From assembly GCA_963824905.1 (NCBI GenBank), contig CAWGRH010000002.1:62001-126000 (forward strand): a stretch of DNA of 64,000 nt. Direction: 5' to 3'. The notes under the pieces are model-generated. The model did no database searches, was not told the DNA's origin, and saw nothing but the letters and a program-made list of their open reading frames with translations. Origin of the DNA: JAJPKK01 sp963824905 (lineage in GTDB: Bacteria > Pseudomonadota > Alphaproteobacteria > Rhizobiales > Xanthobacteraceae). This document shows, piece by piece, positions 10,188 to 19,003 of this stretch. Within the stretch, counting starts at the first letter, position 1. Every line of letters begins with the position of its first letter. Made by a program: the position numbers and the translations under genes.

Positions 10188-11609
10188 TCAGAGTGGAAGG
10201 GCTACGCGAAAACCCACGTGCTGATAATGCCCCGCAGCCGGCATCGGCCACCGGCTCGCGGATCTCGATCTGCCAAATCCGGCCGCCCAGCTGCCACCTC
10301 GAATGACACCGATCTCGCACCCCGGATGAGAGAACGCGGATCCGTCAGTCGGAATTTCCATCGCGTTTGGCGTCCAGCAGTCCTCGACCCATTCCCAGGC
10401 GTTGCCGTGCATGTCGAAAAGTCCCCAGGGGTTGGGGTGGAAGCTTCCGACGGGAAGGGCGCCGTAGGTCGCGATCGGGCTGCGACAGCCGCCGTGCCAG
10501 CCGAAAGGGGAGGCGAGATCGGCGAACTTCGCGTAGACGCACAGCTCGGCAGCGTCGTTGCCAAAGCTATAGCCGGTTCTCGTGCCCGCCCGTGCGGCAT
10601 ATTCCCATTCGGCTTCGGTCGGCAGACGATAGGCTTTCCCGGTTCGACGGCCGAGCCAGGCGACATATGCCTGCGCATCATGCCAACTCATGCAAACCAC
10701 GGGATGCTTGCTCGTTATTTCGAAGCCGGGTTTTCGAAACGACGCCTCCGGTGCCCCCCAGCGAGCCGATACCCCGCTCACGGAGACCATCTCGCGACAC
10801 TGCTCGCCCAGTGCCATCCCGGCATCCGCGACAAAGGCGGAGAATTGTTCCATCGTGATCTCGAACCTGCCGATGGCAAATCGTTTTGCGATCACTACGC
10901 GCCGCGGCCGTCCTTCGACGTCGCGCCGCTCGGATTCGCCCTCGGGCGAACCCATCAAGAATTCTCCGGCCGGAAGCGCGATCATTTCCGGGCAATCCGC
11001 GCAGTCCCTGAACGCCGCAAGAGACTGCACGGCTACGTGCGAGCTCGTCAAAACGCTGAGGGGCGCAAAACTCGCCGTCGACTGCGGAAGGCCGAATAGA
11101 TACAAAGTTCCCACAGCGACAAAAATGAAACCGGCAGCAGCAGCACTCCAAAAGCTCAGCTTGTGCGCGACGATTGCTTCCGGCCACCGCGACCGCCGCA
11201 CGTCCGGCGCTGTTGCAGCCTGCTCTGTTGGAACCTCGTGGGGAACTTCTGACGGCCCTCCGATCGACGCCTCCGGCGAGGACCGTTCGCGAAGGGTGAC
11301 GCTGGCCTCCAGCAAGTAGCCGCGGCGCGCCATTGTCTTTATCAATCGGCGGTTTTCATCGCTCAGTTTTTGTCGGAGTTCCCGGATGCACTGCACCAGC
11401 GAATCATCGGAGACCGTGACGTTGGGCCATACTGCCTCGAACAGCTCCTGCTTGGACACGAGGCGACCGGCGTTCTGCACGAGACAGCACAGCACTTCGA
11501 GTGCTTTCGGACGCAAGTCGATCGTTCGATCGTTCGTGCGCAAGCATCCGCGCGTCAGATCGAGTTCAAAGCGATCAAACTGAAAAACTCTATGATCGAC
11601 ACGGCCCAT
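10188..11609 (-). CDS. CadC-like transmembrane regulator fused to an FGE-sulfatase (SUMF1-like) domain
   Basis: A protein of 473 residues with three parts. Residues 5-105 are an OmpR/PhoB-type winged helix (LRPKALEVLCCLVQNAGRLV, with SDDSLVQCIRELRQKL as recognition helix). About 150-172 is a single membrane span (FWSAAAAGFIFVAVGTLYLFG). Residues 205-473 are a formylglycine-generating-enzyme-like domain (PAGEFLMGSPEGE, RLPTEAEWEYAARAG, NPWGLFDMHGNAWEWVED, GVIRGGSW, and a final GFRVAL). Topology predicts the FGE-like domain in the periplasm as sensor and the DNA-binding domain in the cytoplasm, as in CadC/ToxR. The two Cys that make FGE catalytic are absent after RGGSW, so it probably binds rather than modifies a ligand. 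It is divergent from the genes at 11799 onward, its likely targets. Confidence 0.82.
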   Translation of the reverse strand: MGRVDHRVFQFDRFELDLTRGCLRTNDRTIDLRPKALEVLCCLVQNAGRLVSKQELFEAVWPNVTVSDDSLVQCIRELRQKLSDENRRLIKTMARRGYLLEASVTLRERSSPEASIGGPSEVPHEVPTEQAATAPDVRRSRWPEAIVAHKLSFWSAAAAGFIFVAVGTLYLFGLPQSTASFAPLSVLTSSHVAVQSLAAFRDCADCPEMIALPAGEFLMGSPEGESERRDVEGRPRRVVIAKRFAIGRFEITMEQFSAFVADAGMALGEQCREMVSVSGVSARWGAPEASFRKPGFEITSKHPVVCMSWHDAQAYVAWLGRRTGKAYRLPTEAEWEYAARAGTRTGYSFGNDAAELCVYAKFADLASPFGWHGGCRSPIATYGALPVGSFHPNPWGLFDMHGNAWEWVEDCWTPNAMEIPTDGSAFSHPGCEIGVIRGGSWAAGFGRSRSASRWPMPAAGHYQHVGFRVALPL

Positions 11610-11798
11610 TCGGCATCTCCGACCGGGTCATCATCGGCTATCGGCAAAGCTTAGGCGAAAAATAGTTCCTCTGTCACCGTTTTCTCAGGACTTTGATGGC
11701 GACGTGGCTCTTTATGGCAACTCCGCATTGTCGTGAGTGTGGGCGACATCGCATGCGTGTGGACGAACGCACGCGGCATGCCGACAAGGAGGTGATGG

Positions 11799-11954
11799 AT
11801 GGCAGTTCGGATCGATCTGCAGACGAGCCGAGCAAGCGAATTCGATGAAAATGAATTTGAAGTCGTACTTTTGTTTGCACTCAGCGGTTTGACGATCTCG
11901 CTTTATCTGTTCCGTCTGCTGGGCGAGGCTTTGGCGCCATCTTTTATCGGCTGA
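11799..11954 (+). CDS. 51-residue small membrane protein
   Basis: A small open frame starting MAVRIDLQTSRASEFDENEF and ending APSFIG. Residues 20-45 (EVVLLFALSGLTISLYLFRLL) form one hydrophobic segment, so a single-span membrane peptide is predicted. The ribosome site is nearly ideal: AAGGAGGTG at 11786-11794, six bases before ATG. The gene opens a plus-strand run (51-aa protein, 59-aa protein, di-haem peroxidase) and is divergent from the FGE-type membrane regulator. No family is recognised. Support comes from the ribosome site, the membrane segment and the context. Confidence 0.55.
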   Translation: MAVRIDLQTSRASEFDENEFEVVLLFALSGLTISLYLFRLLGEALAPSFIG

Positions 11955-11997
11955 ACGCCATCTTCAACGGGGTCCTCGAAAACGAAGGAACACCGGT

Positions 11998-12177
11998 ATG
12001 GCCGGCTCCGATCGTCTCTCCCGCAAGTGGGAATGTGATCGCGCTATCGCGCCTCTGTACCGATCGTTGTCATTCGGATGGATATCGTTTGGAACTCTCG
12101 CGTTCCTGGCCATCCTGCTCGGACTGTCAGCTCCCGACACTGACCTTTGTTCGATCGCGCAGTTGATTGCGCCATGA
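11998..12177 (+). CDS. 59-residue small membrane protein
   Basis: A small open frame starting MAGSDRLSRKWECDRAIAPL, with one hydrophobic stretch at about residues 26-45 (GWISFGTLAFLAILLGLS) and a short tail with a Cys. AGGA lies eight bases before ATG 11998. It follows the 51-residue protein by 43 bases and precedes the peroxidase gene by 149 bases, so the three may share a transcript. No family is recognised. It could be a membrane helper or anchor for the downstream secreted peroxidase, which is inference from position only. Confidence 0.45.
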   Translation: MAGSDRLSRKWECDRAIAPLYRSLSFGWISFGTLAFLAILLGLSAPDTDLCSIAQLIAP

Positions 12178-12326
12178 CGGAGCGGGTCGAGACAAGTTGC
12201 ATTCCCAAAATGGGGGACGCCGGTGGGCAACCTTCTTTCCGATGAAACTGCAGTCGATCTTGAACGGGCGCACGTAGTGCCCGGCACGTCGTCATCCTTT
12301 GTGTCGAAGAGATAGGAGTGGAAACC

Positions 12327-13925
12327 ATGTTCCTACTTCTCGAGAACTCGAAGCGATCGCGGCTCGCCCTTAAGAATTCCATCGCAGGGGCCGCGCTTTT
12401 GTGTGGAACTTGCTGCGTTGCACCCATGGCGGGTGCGCAAAGCCCTCCGGGCGATCCTGCAAATCACGCGTGGCAAGCGGGGGCGATCGCCCATGCGCAG
12501 CGCATGCGTGCGTTCTTTGATCGAAACAACGGCCAGCAGCCGACGCCGCCCGTCATCCCGAAATTCGAGATCGATCCCGATCCCTTCGGGTCAATCGCGA
12601 CTCTTCAACCAGATGGTCCGACCCAGACCTCGCAGAACGCTTTCTTCGCAAATCTCGGCACCAATCAACGCACCTGTTTCAGTTGCCATCAGCCGCAAAA
12701 CGGTTGGACCGTGAGCGCGGCGAGCGTGAAGGCGCGGTTTTACGTGAGCCAGGGCAACGATCCGATATTCCGTCTCGTCGACGGGGCCACGTGCCCCAGC
12801 GACGACGTTTCGACGATCGATGCGAAGATCAAGGCCTACCACTTGTTGCTGGAAAAGGGACTGATCCGGATCGGACTGCAGGTCCCGACGACGATTCCCG
12901 TGACGACTGGCGTAGGGCCACCCACCGAGTACAGAATCATTTCCGTGAAGGACCCCTATGGATGCAACACCAATCCGGTGACCGGCCTGACCAATTTCGG
13001 TCCCAACGGTCCGACCACGGGCGTCGTATCGGTCTATCGGCGACCGCTGCCGTCGACCAATCTCGGGTTTCTGACCACCTTCATGTGGGATGGCCGGGAG
13101 CCGAGCCTGACGAGCCAGGCGATCGACGCTACGCTCACCCATGCGCAAGCGAATGGCGATCCGACCATCCCGCAGCAGCAGCAGATCGTCGCCTTCGAAT
13201 CGGGAGTCTTTACCGCCCAGTTTCAAGACAACAAGGCGCAAGGCCTGAAGGCTCGCGGCGCGACCGGCGGTCCCGACAAGCTCGCCGACTTGCTGCCCGG
13301 GTTCTACATCGGCATCAACGATCCGCTTGGCGGAAATCCGAAGGGCATAGCGTTCACATCGCAGATCTTCGATCTCTACCAGGCCTGGAGCGGTATCTAC
13401 GGAGGAGGGCCGGTGGACGCTGCGCGTCGATCGATCGCGCGCGGCGAGATGCTGTTCAACAACACGCCGATCACGATCACCGACGTTGCCGGACTCAATG
13501 ACACGCTCGGTGTTGCACAGATCGCAGGCTTTTGCGGGACGTGTCACGACACGCCCGATGTCGGCAACCACTCCGTCAAGTTGCCGCTCAACATCGGGAT
13601 CGCCAATGGCGGAGCGAACAACGACAATCCGGACCTCGACATCGGCGACCTGCCGGTATTCACCCTCTCATGCGTGTCGGGCCCCAATACCGGGAAGACC
13701 TACACGGTCACGGATCCCGGACGGGCGCTGATCAGTGGACTCTGCGCCGACATCGGCAAGGTCAAGGGACCGATCCTGCGTGGGCTCGCGGGGCGGGCGC
13801 CGTACTTCCACAACGGCTCGGCGGCGACGCTTCTGGACGTGGTGAACTTCTATGTCGAGCGCTTCAACATCACGTTGACCGACGCGCAAAAGGCCGACCT
13901 CGTAGCCTTCCTCCAGGCGCTGTGA
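12327..13925 (+). CDS. Secreted di-haem cytochrome c peroxidase-family protein
   Basis: A protein of 532 residues with a signal peptide (hydrophobic core about residues 17-38, ending AGAQ). Two haem c sites are seen: CFSCH at about residue 116 and CGTCH at about residue 402. The C-terminus has KGPILRGLAGRAPYFHNGSA followed by LLDVVNFY and a closing helix, the standard end of bacterial di-haem peroxidases and MauG-like proteins. It is longer than classical CcpA (about 330 residues) because of an extended segment between the haems. It is periplasmic, and the role is peroxide reduction or oxidation of an unknown partner. AGGAG eight bases upstream selects ATG 12327 over GTG 12318. Context: downstream of two tiny membrane proteins. 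Confidence 0.85.
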   Translation: MFLLLENSKRSRLALKNSIAGAALLCGTCCVAPMAGAQSPPGDPANHAWQAGAIAHAQRMRAFFDRNNGQQPTPPVIPKFEIDPDPFGSIATLQPDGPTQTSQNAFFANLGTNQRTCFSCHQPQNGWTVSAASVKARFYVSQGNDPIFRLVDGATCPSDDVSTIDAKIKAYHLLLEKGLIRIGLQVPTTIPVTTGVGPPTEYRIISVKDPYGCNTNPVTGLTNFGPNGPTTGVVSVYRRPLPSTNLGFLTTFMWDGREPSLTSQAIDATLTHAQANGDPTIPQQQQIVAFESGVFTAQFQDNKAQGLKARGATGGPDKLADLLPGFYIGINDPLGGNPKGIAFTSQIFDLYQAWSGIYGGGPVDAARRSIARGEMLFNNTPITITDVAGLNDTLGVAQIAGFCGTCHDTPDVGNHSVKLPLNIGIANGGANNDNPDLDIGDLPVFTLSCVSGPNTGKTYTVTDPGRALISGLCADIGKVKGPILRGLAGRAPYFHNGSAATLLDVVNFYVERFNITLTDAQKADLVAFLQAL

Positions 13926-13939
13926 TTGCAAGACCGATG

Positions 13940-13961
13940 GGGGATCGTGCCGGCGATCCCC
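13940..13961 (+). terminator. Possible hairpin after the peroxidase gene
   Basis: GGGGATCG 13940-13947 and CGATCCCC 13954-13961 form a perfect 8-base stem with a six-base loop, 14 bases after the stop codon. No U-tract follows, so function as a terminator is only suggested by position. Confidence 0.4.
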
Positions 13962-14251
13962 TCCGATCGCCTCCTGCGCCGAAACGAATTCTGCGTGACG
14001 CCTTTCACGGCGTGCAGCCGGTGGCTGAACAAAACGATCTTCTCAATCCGTCTCGGCTGATATAGCCTCGCTCAGAGCTGCCATCGGGGCGTGCAGAGAT
14101 CTCCGCATCTTTGCGAGGCAGCTTTTGTACCCAGGGAGGGCGATCGACCGGGGTGTCGTCTTTGGTTTCCGGTTGCGCCGAACCACGGCAGCTGTCCGAG
14201 GACAGTGCCGCGGACGCGAAATTTGCGCGCAAATCGAAATTGGAGCCGCTG
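13962..14251. other. Intergenic stretch before the HAF/FG-GAP gene
   Basis: About 290 bases with no supported gene. An open frame continues upstream from the next gene to 14111, but the residues there are not signal-like and have no ribosome site. No recognisable regulatory motif was seen. Confidence 0.5.
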
Positions 14252-16336
14252 ATGATGCCCCGCCCACTCATCCCCTCGATCGATATTGAGAATCGCCGCT
14301 TCGTTCCCGGACACCTCGTGTCTGAAAGAAGTCGACCAGCGATCGGACGTCGCCTCCGATTTGCGCTGCCGCTGCTTGCAATGGCGCTCGCCGCGGCAAC
14401 GTTCGCCGCGCCCGACGTCGCGCCTGCTCAAAGCGTCAGTTTTCAGGGGACAGGCTTCCTGCCGGGAGGAACGACCACCCAGGCCAATGGCTTGAGCGGC
14501 GATGGCACCACGGTCGTGGGGCAGGGCGACTCGAGCGCCGGCCCGCGGGAAGCATTCAGCTGGAAGGCCGGAACCATAACGCCGCTCGCCTCCGGCGGGG
14601 CGGTGCAGAGCTTCGCCACGGGAGTGAACTCCAACGGCACCGTGATCGTCGGCGCCACGCAGGCGCAGGCCGGCTTCGCCCTGGCTCCGGTGATGTGGAC
14701 GAGCGGTGCTTTGAGCTCGCTCCCGCAGAATAAGAGCAGCGGGAACGTGATCTGCGGCTCTCAGACGTACGGGGTCAATGCGAACGCCACCGGGCCCAGC
14801 AGTTCCGTCGTTGTCGGCCAGGACGCAAGCGGTTCCCCCGGGTGCGGCCCCGGCGTCCCGGTTCACTGGACCAATGGGACCGAGGTTGGGCTCCCCGGCA
14901 CCGCAAGCGGTATCACGCAAGGGGCAAATGCCAGCGGCTCCGTGCTCGTCGGACAAGTTGCGGTCAACTTGGGGGGGACCTGCGCTCCTTGCACCCAGGC
15001 GTTCAGCAACAGCACCATTCTCGGCGACTTCGGCGGCAACTTCAGCGTAGCCTATGCGACCAACGCCGACGGCTCGGTCGCCGTCGGATCGGCCGCTGTC
15101 AATAATACCGAAAGCAGGCCCTTCCGTTGGACCTCCGCGGGCGGCCTTGTCGCCCTCGGTCCGGCGGCGATTTTTGCCCAGGCGCTTGCCGTGAACGGTG
15201 ACGGCTCCGTCGTCGTCGGGCAGATGCAAAACAACGGCCCGGCATTTCGCTGGACCGCGACGACCGGATTTCAGAGCATCCAGGTCCTGATGACTGCAAA
15301 CGGTGTCGATCCGAAGACCACCGGTGGCGGCTGGGCCAATCTGACCCAGGCCACGGGCATTTCGAGCGACGGCACTGTCATCACCGGCAATGGCCTAGGC
15401 CCGGGCGCTGCAAACCAGGGCTGGATCGCGACCTTGCCTGTGACCGCAACGACCCAGGCCGATACCCATGATTTCAATCATGACGGCATGAGCGACATGC
15501 TGTGGCGCGACTCCGGCGGCAACACGGCGCTGTGGCTGATGAACGGCGGCGCGGTCAGCTCCGTAGGCGTGTTGGGTCAGGTGTCGCCGACGACGTATTC
15601 GATCATCGGTCAGCGCGATTTCAACGGCGATGGCAACGCCGACATTCTTTGGCGCGACACCAGCGGCAACATCGCCATGTGGTTCATGAACGGCACGCAA
15701 GTGGCATCGGTGGCAGTCGTTGGCAATGTGCCGAGCAACTGGACGCTCTACGGGACCGGCGATCTCAACAGCGACGGCAGGGGCGATCTGCTCTGGCGCG
15801 ACTCGGTTACCGGAGACGTCGCCGCCTGGTACATGAACGGCAGCCAGATCGTGAGCCTGGCGACGATCGCTACCGTGCCGAACATCTGGAGCATCGTCAG
15901 GACGGACGCCCACGGCGATATTTTCTGGCGGGACACGTCGGGGAATTTCGCCATGTGGCAGGTGCGTGGGACCCAGATCACAGCCTCAGCCGGCTTCGGC
16001 CTCGTGCCCCTCAACTGGTCGGTCGCCGGCGTCGGTGACTTCAACGGGGACGGCAACATCGATATCCTGTGGCGCGACACGACGTCCGGCAATGTGTCGA
16101 TCTGGTTGCTGCAAGGTACGCAGGTCCTTTCCTTCGCGGGGCTCGGGACAGTGCCCACGACCTTCAACATCGTGCAAACGGGCGACTACAACGGCGACGG
16201 CATGAGCGACATTGCCTGGATGGACGGCAGCGGCAATGTCGCCATCTGGTTCATGAACTCGACGACGGTCGCCTCGACGGCCGCTCTCGGCAACGTTGGC
16301 ACGAGCTGGCAGTTGCAGGCGCTCAACGCGGAGTAA
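14252..16336 (+). CDS. Secreted HAF-repeat / FG-GAP (VCBS-like) repeat protein
   Basis: A protein of 694 residues. A signal sequence lies at about residues 32-60 (RRLRFALPLLAMALAAATFA, then PAQ), after a short N-terminal extension. Residues about 65-400 are HAF-type repeats (ANGLSGDGTTVVGQG, GVNSNGTVIVGAT, ATNADGSVAVGSA, AVNGDGSVVVGQM). From about 410 to the end come tandem repeats of about 48 residues with a calcium-binding-like DFNGDGNADILWRDTSGN and AMWFMNGTQV. The same C-terminal repeat ends the protein encoded at 35129-37437. Both look like exported, probably surface-bound or released proteins. ATG 14252 is chosen for GGAG six bases upstream. Function is unknown, possibly adhesion or carbohydrate binding. 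Confidence 0.78.
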   Translation: MMPRPLIPSIDIENRRFVPGHLVSERSRPAIGRRLRFALPLLAMALAAATFAAPDVAPAQSVSFQGTGFLPGGTTTQANGLSGDGTTVVGQGDSSAGPREAFSWKAGTITPLASGGAVQSFATGVNSNGTVIVGATQAQAGFALAPVMWTSGALSSLPQNKSSGNVICGSQTYGVNANATGPSSSVVVGQDASGSPGCGPGVPVHWTNGTEVGLPGTASGITQGANASGSVLVGQVAVNLGGTCAPCTQAFSNSTILGDFGGNFSVAYATNADGSVAVGSAAVNNTESRPFRWTSAGGLVALGPAAIFAQALAVNGDGSVVVGQMQNNGPAFRWTATTGFQSIQVLMTANGVDPKTTGGGWANLTQATGISSDGTVITGNGLGPGAANQGWIATLPVTATTQADTHDFNHDGMSDMLWRDSGGNTALWLMNGGAVSSVGVLGQVSPTTYSIIGQRDFNGDGNADILWRDTSGNIAMWFMNGTQVASVAVVGNVPSNWTLYGTGDLNSDGRGDLLWRDSVTGDVAAWYMNGSQIVSLATIATVPNIWSIVRTDAHGDIFWRDTSGNFAMWQVRGTQITASAGFGLVPLNWSVAGVGDFNGDGNIDILWRDTTSGNVSIWLLQGTQVLSFAGLGTVPTTFNIVQTGDYNGDGMSDIAWMDGSGNVAIWFMNSTTVASTAALGNVGTSWQLQALNAE

Positions 16337-16436
16337 GGGTGGCGCCGCGTGCGGCGCTCCCAGGCGAACAATTCGGGCGCGGCGCAGATCATCAATCGCC
16401 GCGTCCGCAGTGACGGCGTGATCATGGGAGCGGAAC

Positions 16437-17382
16437 ATGAATACGCAACGCCGGAATTTCCTTTGCGCACTGGCAATGGTTTCCGTGCTCTCGGCGACGG
16501 CTTGGGCGCAGGCCGTTCCACCGGTCGCCGCGCCGGCCGCCGGTGGCACGCCGCGCGGTGCCGTCCCGGATTTCTCGGGTGTCTGGGCGCACCCCTATCT
16601 CACCGGCTTCGAGCCGCCGGCATCGGGTCCCGGCCCGGTGCGCAACCGATCGCGACGGCCCGACGGCGTCGCGAACTTCCAGCAACTCGTCGGCGACTAC
16701 GCCAATCCGATCCTGCAGCCCTGGGCGGCCGACGTCGTGAAGAAGCACGGCGAGATCTCTCAGGCCGGCCACGGTTATCCGACGCCGAGCAATCAGTGTT
16801 GGCCGGGCGGCGTGCCCTACGTCTTCTGGGATTTCCTGGTGCAAATCTTCCAGCGGCCGGACCACATTTTGATGATCTACCGCCAGGGCCCCGAGCTGCG
16901 CCACGTGCGCATGAACGCGGATCATCCGGCGCAGGTCATGGCATCCTGGTATGGCGATTCCGTCGGCCGCTACGAGGGCGACACGCTGGTGATCGACACC
17001 GTCGGCATCAAGGTCGGGCCGTTCGCCATGCTCGACATGTACGGCACCCCGCGCACCGCCGGCGCTGCACGTCGTCGAGCGCTACCGTTTGGTCGATTAC
17101 GACGAGGCCAAGGACGCCCTGGCGCGCAACGCCAAGGAGAACTCCTACATCCCCGTCACGGCGGCGACGGGTGTCGTCGAGATCGATCCCAACCACCGCG
17201 GCAAGGTGCTGCAGCTCCACTTCACGGTCGAGGATCCCGGCGTCTTCACCACGCCGTGGACGGCGACCATCACCTACCGGCCGAACCTCGCGCCCTGGAG
17301 CGAGGTGGCGTGCGCCGAAAACCTGCAATGGTCTCCCGGGACATATTCCGACGTCCCGCGTGCCGAGAAGCCGGATTTCTGA
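16437..17382 (+). pseudogene. Secreted protein of unknown function, frameshifted near 17062
   Basis: The N-terminus has a twin-arginine-like signal (QRRNFLCALAMVSVLSATAWA). The mature part shares with the 33171 gene NPILQPW, CWPGGVP, SWYGDSVG, GDTLVIDTVG, LHVVERYRL, EDPGVFTTPWTA, CAEN and a terminal EKPDF. The first frame reads to GTPRTA and then loses sense; the second frame continues with ALHVVERYRLVDYDEAKD. One surplus base in the GCCGGCG stretch at about 17059-17064 explains this, and the corrected protein would be about 314 residues, ending at 17382. No catalytic motif is recognised. The family is unassigned. Whether the break is real or an assembly error cannot be told from sequence alone. 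Confidence 0.72.
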
Positions 17383-17404
17383 CGGATACGATATCCGCGG
17401 AGCC

Positions 17405-17643
17405 GTCATGGCCGGGCTTGGCCAGCCACCCCGCTCATCACTACTGGGTCGCAAATTCGTAGGGTGTGCAGAATCGCGCTGTGAGGGTCTGGCAGCGTGC
17501 GCAACCGCGCTGCGCGATTTTGCGCACGCGATCGGCCGAGGACCGCGCGGTTGCACACCCTACCTGCGCTTATGACGCAGTAGTATTATCAGGACACGGC
17601 CGTGCCACATGATCGGGGTCGCCGGGACAGGCCCGGCGATGAC
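17405..17643. repeat. Family A palindromic repeat (copy 2), split by an insertion
   Basis: The left arm (GTCATGGCCGGGCTTGGCC, 17405 onward) and the right part (ACGGCCGTGCC to GATGAC, ending 17643) match the two halves of the copies at 123-210 and 60858-60945. About 157 extra bases lie between them, and they hold a different palindromic element. Confidence 0.7.
17459..17563. repeat. Inverted-repeat element nested in the family A repeat
   Basis: GTAGGGTGTGCA at 17459-17470 is the exact reverse complement of TGCACACCCTAC at 17552-17563. The 105-base unit has further inner symmetry around GCGCAACCGCGC and GCGATTTTGCGC. It interrupts the family A repeat, and looks like a short mobile palindrome or MITE. 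Confidence 0.6.
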
Positions 17644-17707
17644 GACGAGTGTCGGCGGCGGGCGACGCGGAAAAGCCGCGTCTCGCATCGAGGACGCGTC
17701 CTCTCGA

Positions 17708-18884
17708 TCACCCTTCGAACGGCAACCCGGCATATTGCTCGGCGAGGGACGCCTGGGCGTGCTCGGAGGCGAGCAGATAATCGAACTGGTTCACCCGCAT
17801 CTGCTCCTCGAACGGGCTCTCGTCGGGGAATCTGTGAAGCAGCATGGTCAGCCACCATGACACCCGCGCCGAGCTCCACACTCGGCGCAGCGCCATGTCG
17901 GAATAGCAATCGAGGTAATGCGTTCGTCCCGTGCGGTAGGCCTCGATGAGCCCGCGCGAGAGATAGAACACGTCGGAGACCGCGAGATTGAGGCCCTTGG
18001 CGCCGGTCGGCGGCACTATGTGGGCGGCATCGCCGGCGAGGAACAGCCGGCCGTAACGCATCGGCTCGGCGACGAAGCTGCGCAGCGGCGCGATCGATTT
18101 TTCGATCGACGGGCCGGTGACGATGCTCTGCGCCATCTCCTTCGGACACCGCGCCTTGAATTCCTCCCAGAAGCGGTCGTCCGGCCAGTCCTCGACTTTC
18201 GTGTCGAGATCGCACTGGATGTAATAGCGGCTGAGCATGGGATTGCGCATGGAGGCGAGCGCGAACCCGCGGTGGTGGCGGCAATAGCACATGTCCGGAA
18301 GCGGCGGCGTCTTCGACATGATGCCGAGCCAGCCGAATGGATAGCCCTTCTCGTAGGTTTTCAGAACGGACGCGGGAATCGATCGCCGGCTCACCCCGTG
18401 ATAGCCGTCGCAGCCGGCGACATAGTCGCAATCGATCCGATGGGTCGATCCGCCTTTTTCGTAGGTCACGAAGGGGTGGCCGGAAGTGAGGTCGTGCGGC
18501 TGCACATCGTCGGCCTCATCGATCACCGCGCCGCCGGCCGCGTCGCGGGCGGCGTAGAGGTCCTCGGTGAGCGAGGTCTGGCCGTAGGACATCAGCGGCC
18601 TGTCCGGTGAATTTCGCGGTGTCGATGAAGAAGCGCGGCCGGCCCTCCCAGGCGATCGCCGAGCCGTCATGGGGATGACCTTCGCGGTCCATGCGGGCGC
18701 CCAATCCGACCTCGCGCAACAGCGCGACGCTTCCGGCCTCCAGCACGCCGGCGCGAATCCGCGTCAACACGTGGGCGCGGCTCTGGCGTTCGAGCACGAC
18801 GCTGTCGATGCCGTTGCGACCGAGGATATGGGCAAGCAGCAATCCGGCAGGGCCGCCGCCGATGATCGCTACCTGTGTTCGCGT
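17708..18884 (-). pseudogene. pobA: 4-hydroxybenzoate 3-monooxygenase, decayed (no start codon, frameshift)
   Basis: FAD-dependent aromatic hydroxylase converting 4-hydroxybenzoate to protocatechuate. Seen are the N-terminal dinucleotide motif (VAIIGGGPAGLLLAHIL), the family sequence TRIRAGVLEAG, and the FAD/ribityl motif RLFLAGDAAHIVPPTGAKGL. Two defects are visible. The codon where the initiator ATG belongs (RTQVAIIGG follows) is ACG at 18884-18882, with no ribosome site. Near 18600 the frame shifts between KFTG and PLMSYGQT, consistent with one surplus base. Without the shift the product would be about 391 residues, normal for PobA. No pobR or protocatechuate genes are nearby. The two independent lesions favour true decay, though base errors remain possible. 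Confidence 0.82.
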
Positions 18885-19003
18885 TGGGTTCGGGCTGTTT
18901 CCACGGTCGCTCGGCCAAAGCCTGTATGTTGGATCGTCAAGCCCGTGACGACGGCAGGTGAGTTAAGAAAAGCTTGATCGCGGCCATTGGCAAGCGAAAT
19001 GGC

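Noticed and set aside
10188..11609. Formylglycine-generating enzyme activity for the SUMF1-like protein.
   Set aside because: The active-site cysteines after RGGSW are missing, no sulfatase gene lies nearby, and the N-terminus is a DNA-binding domain.
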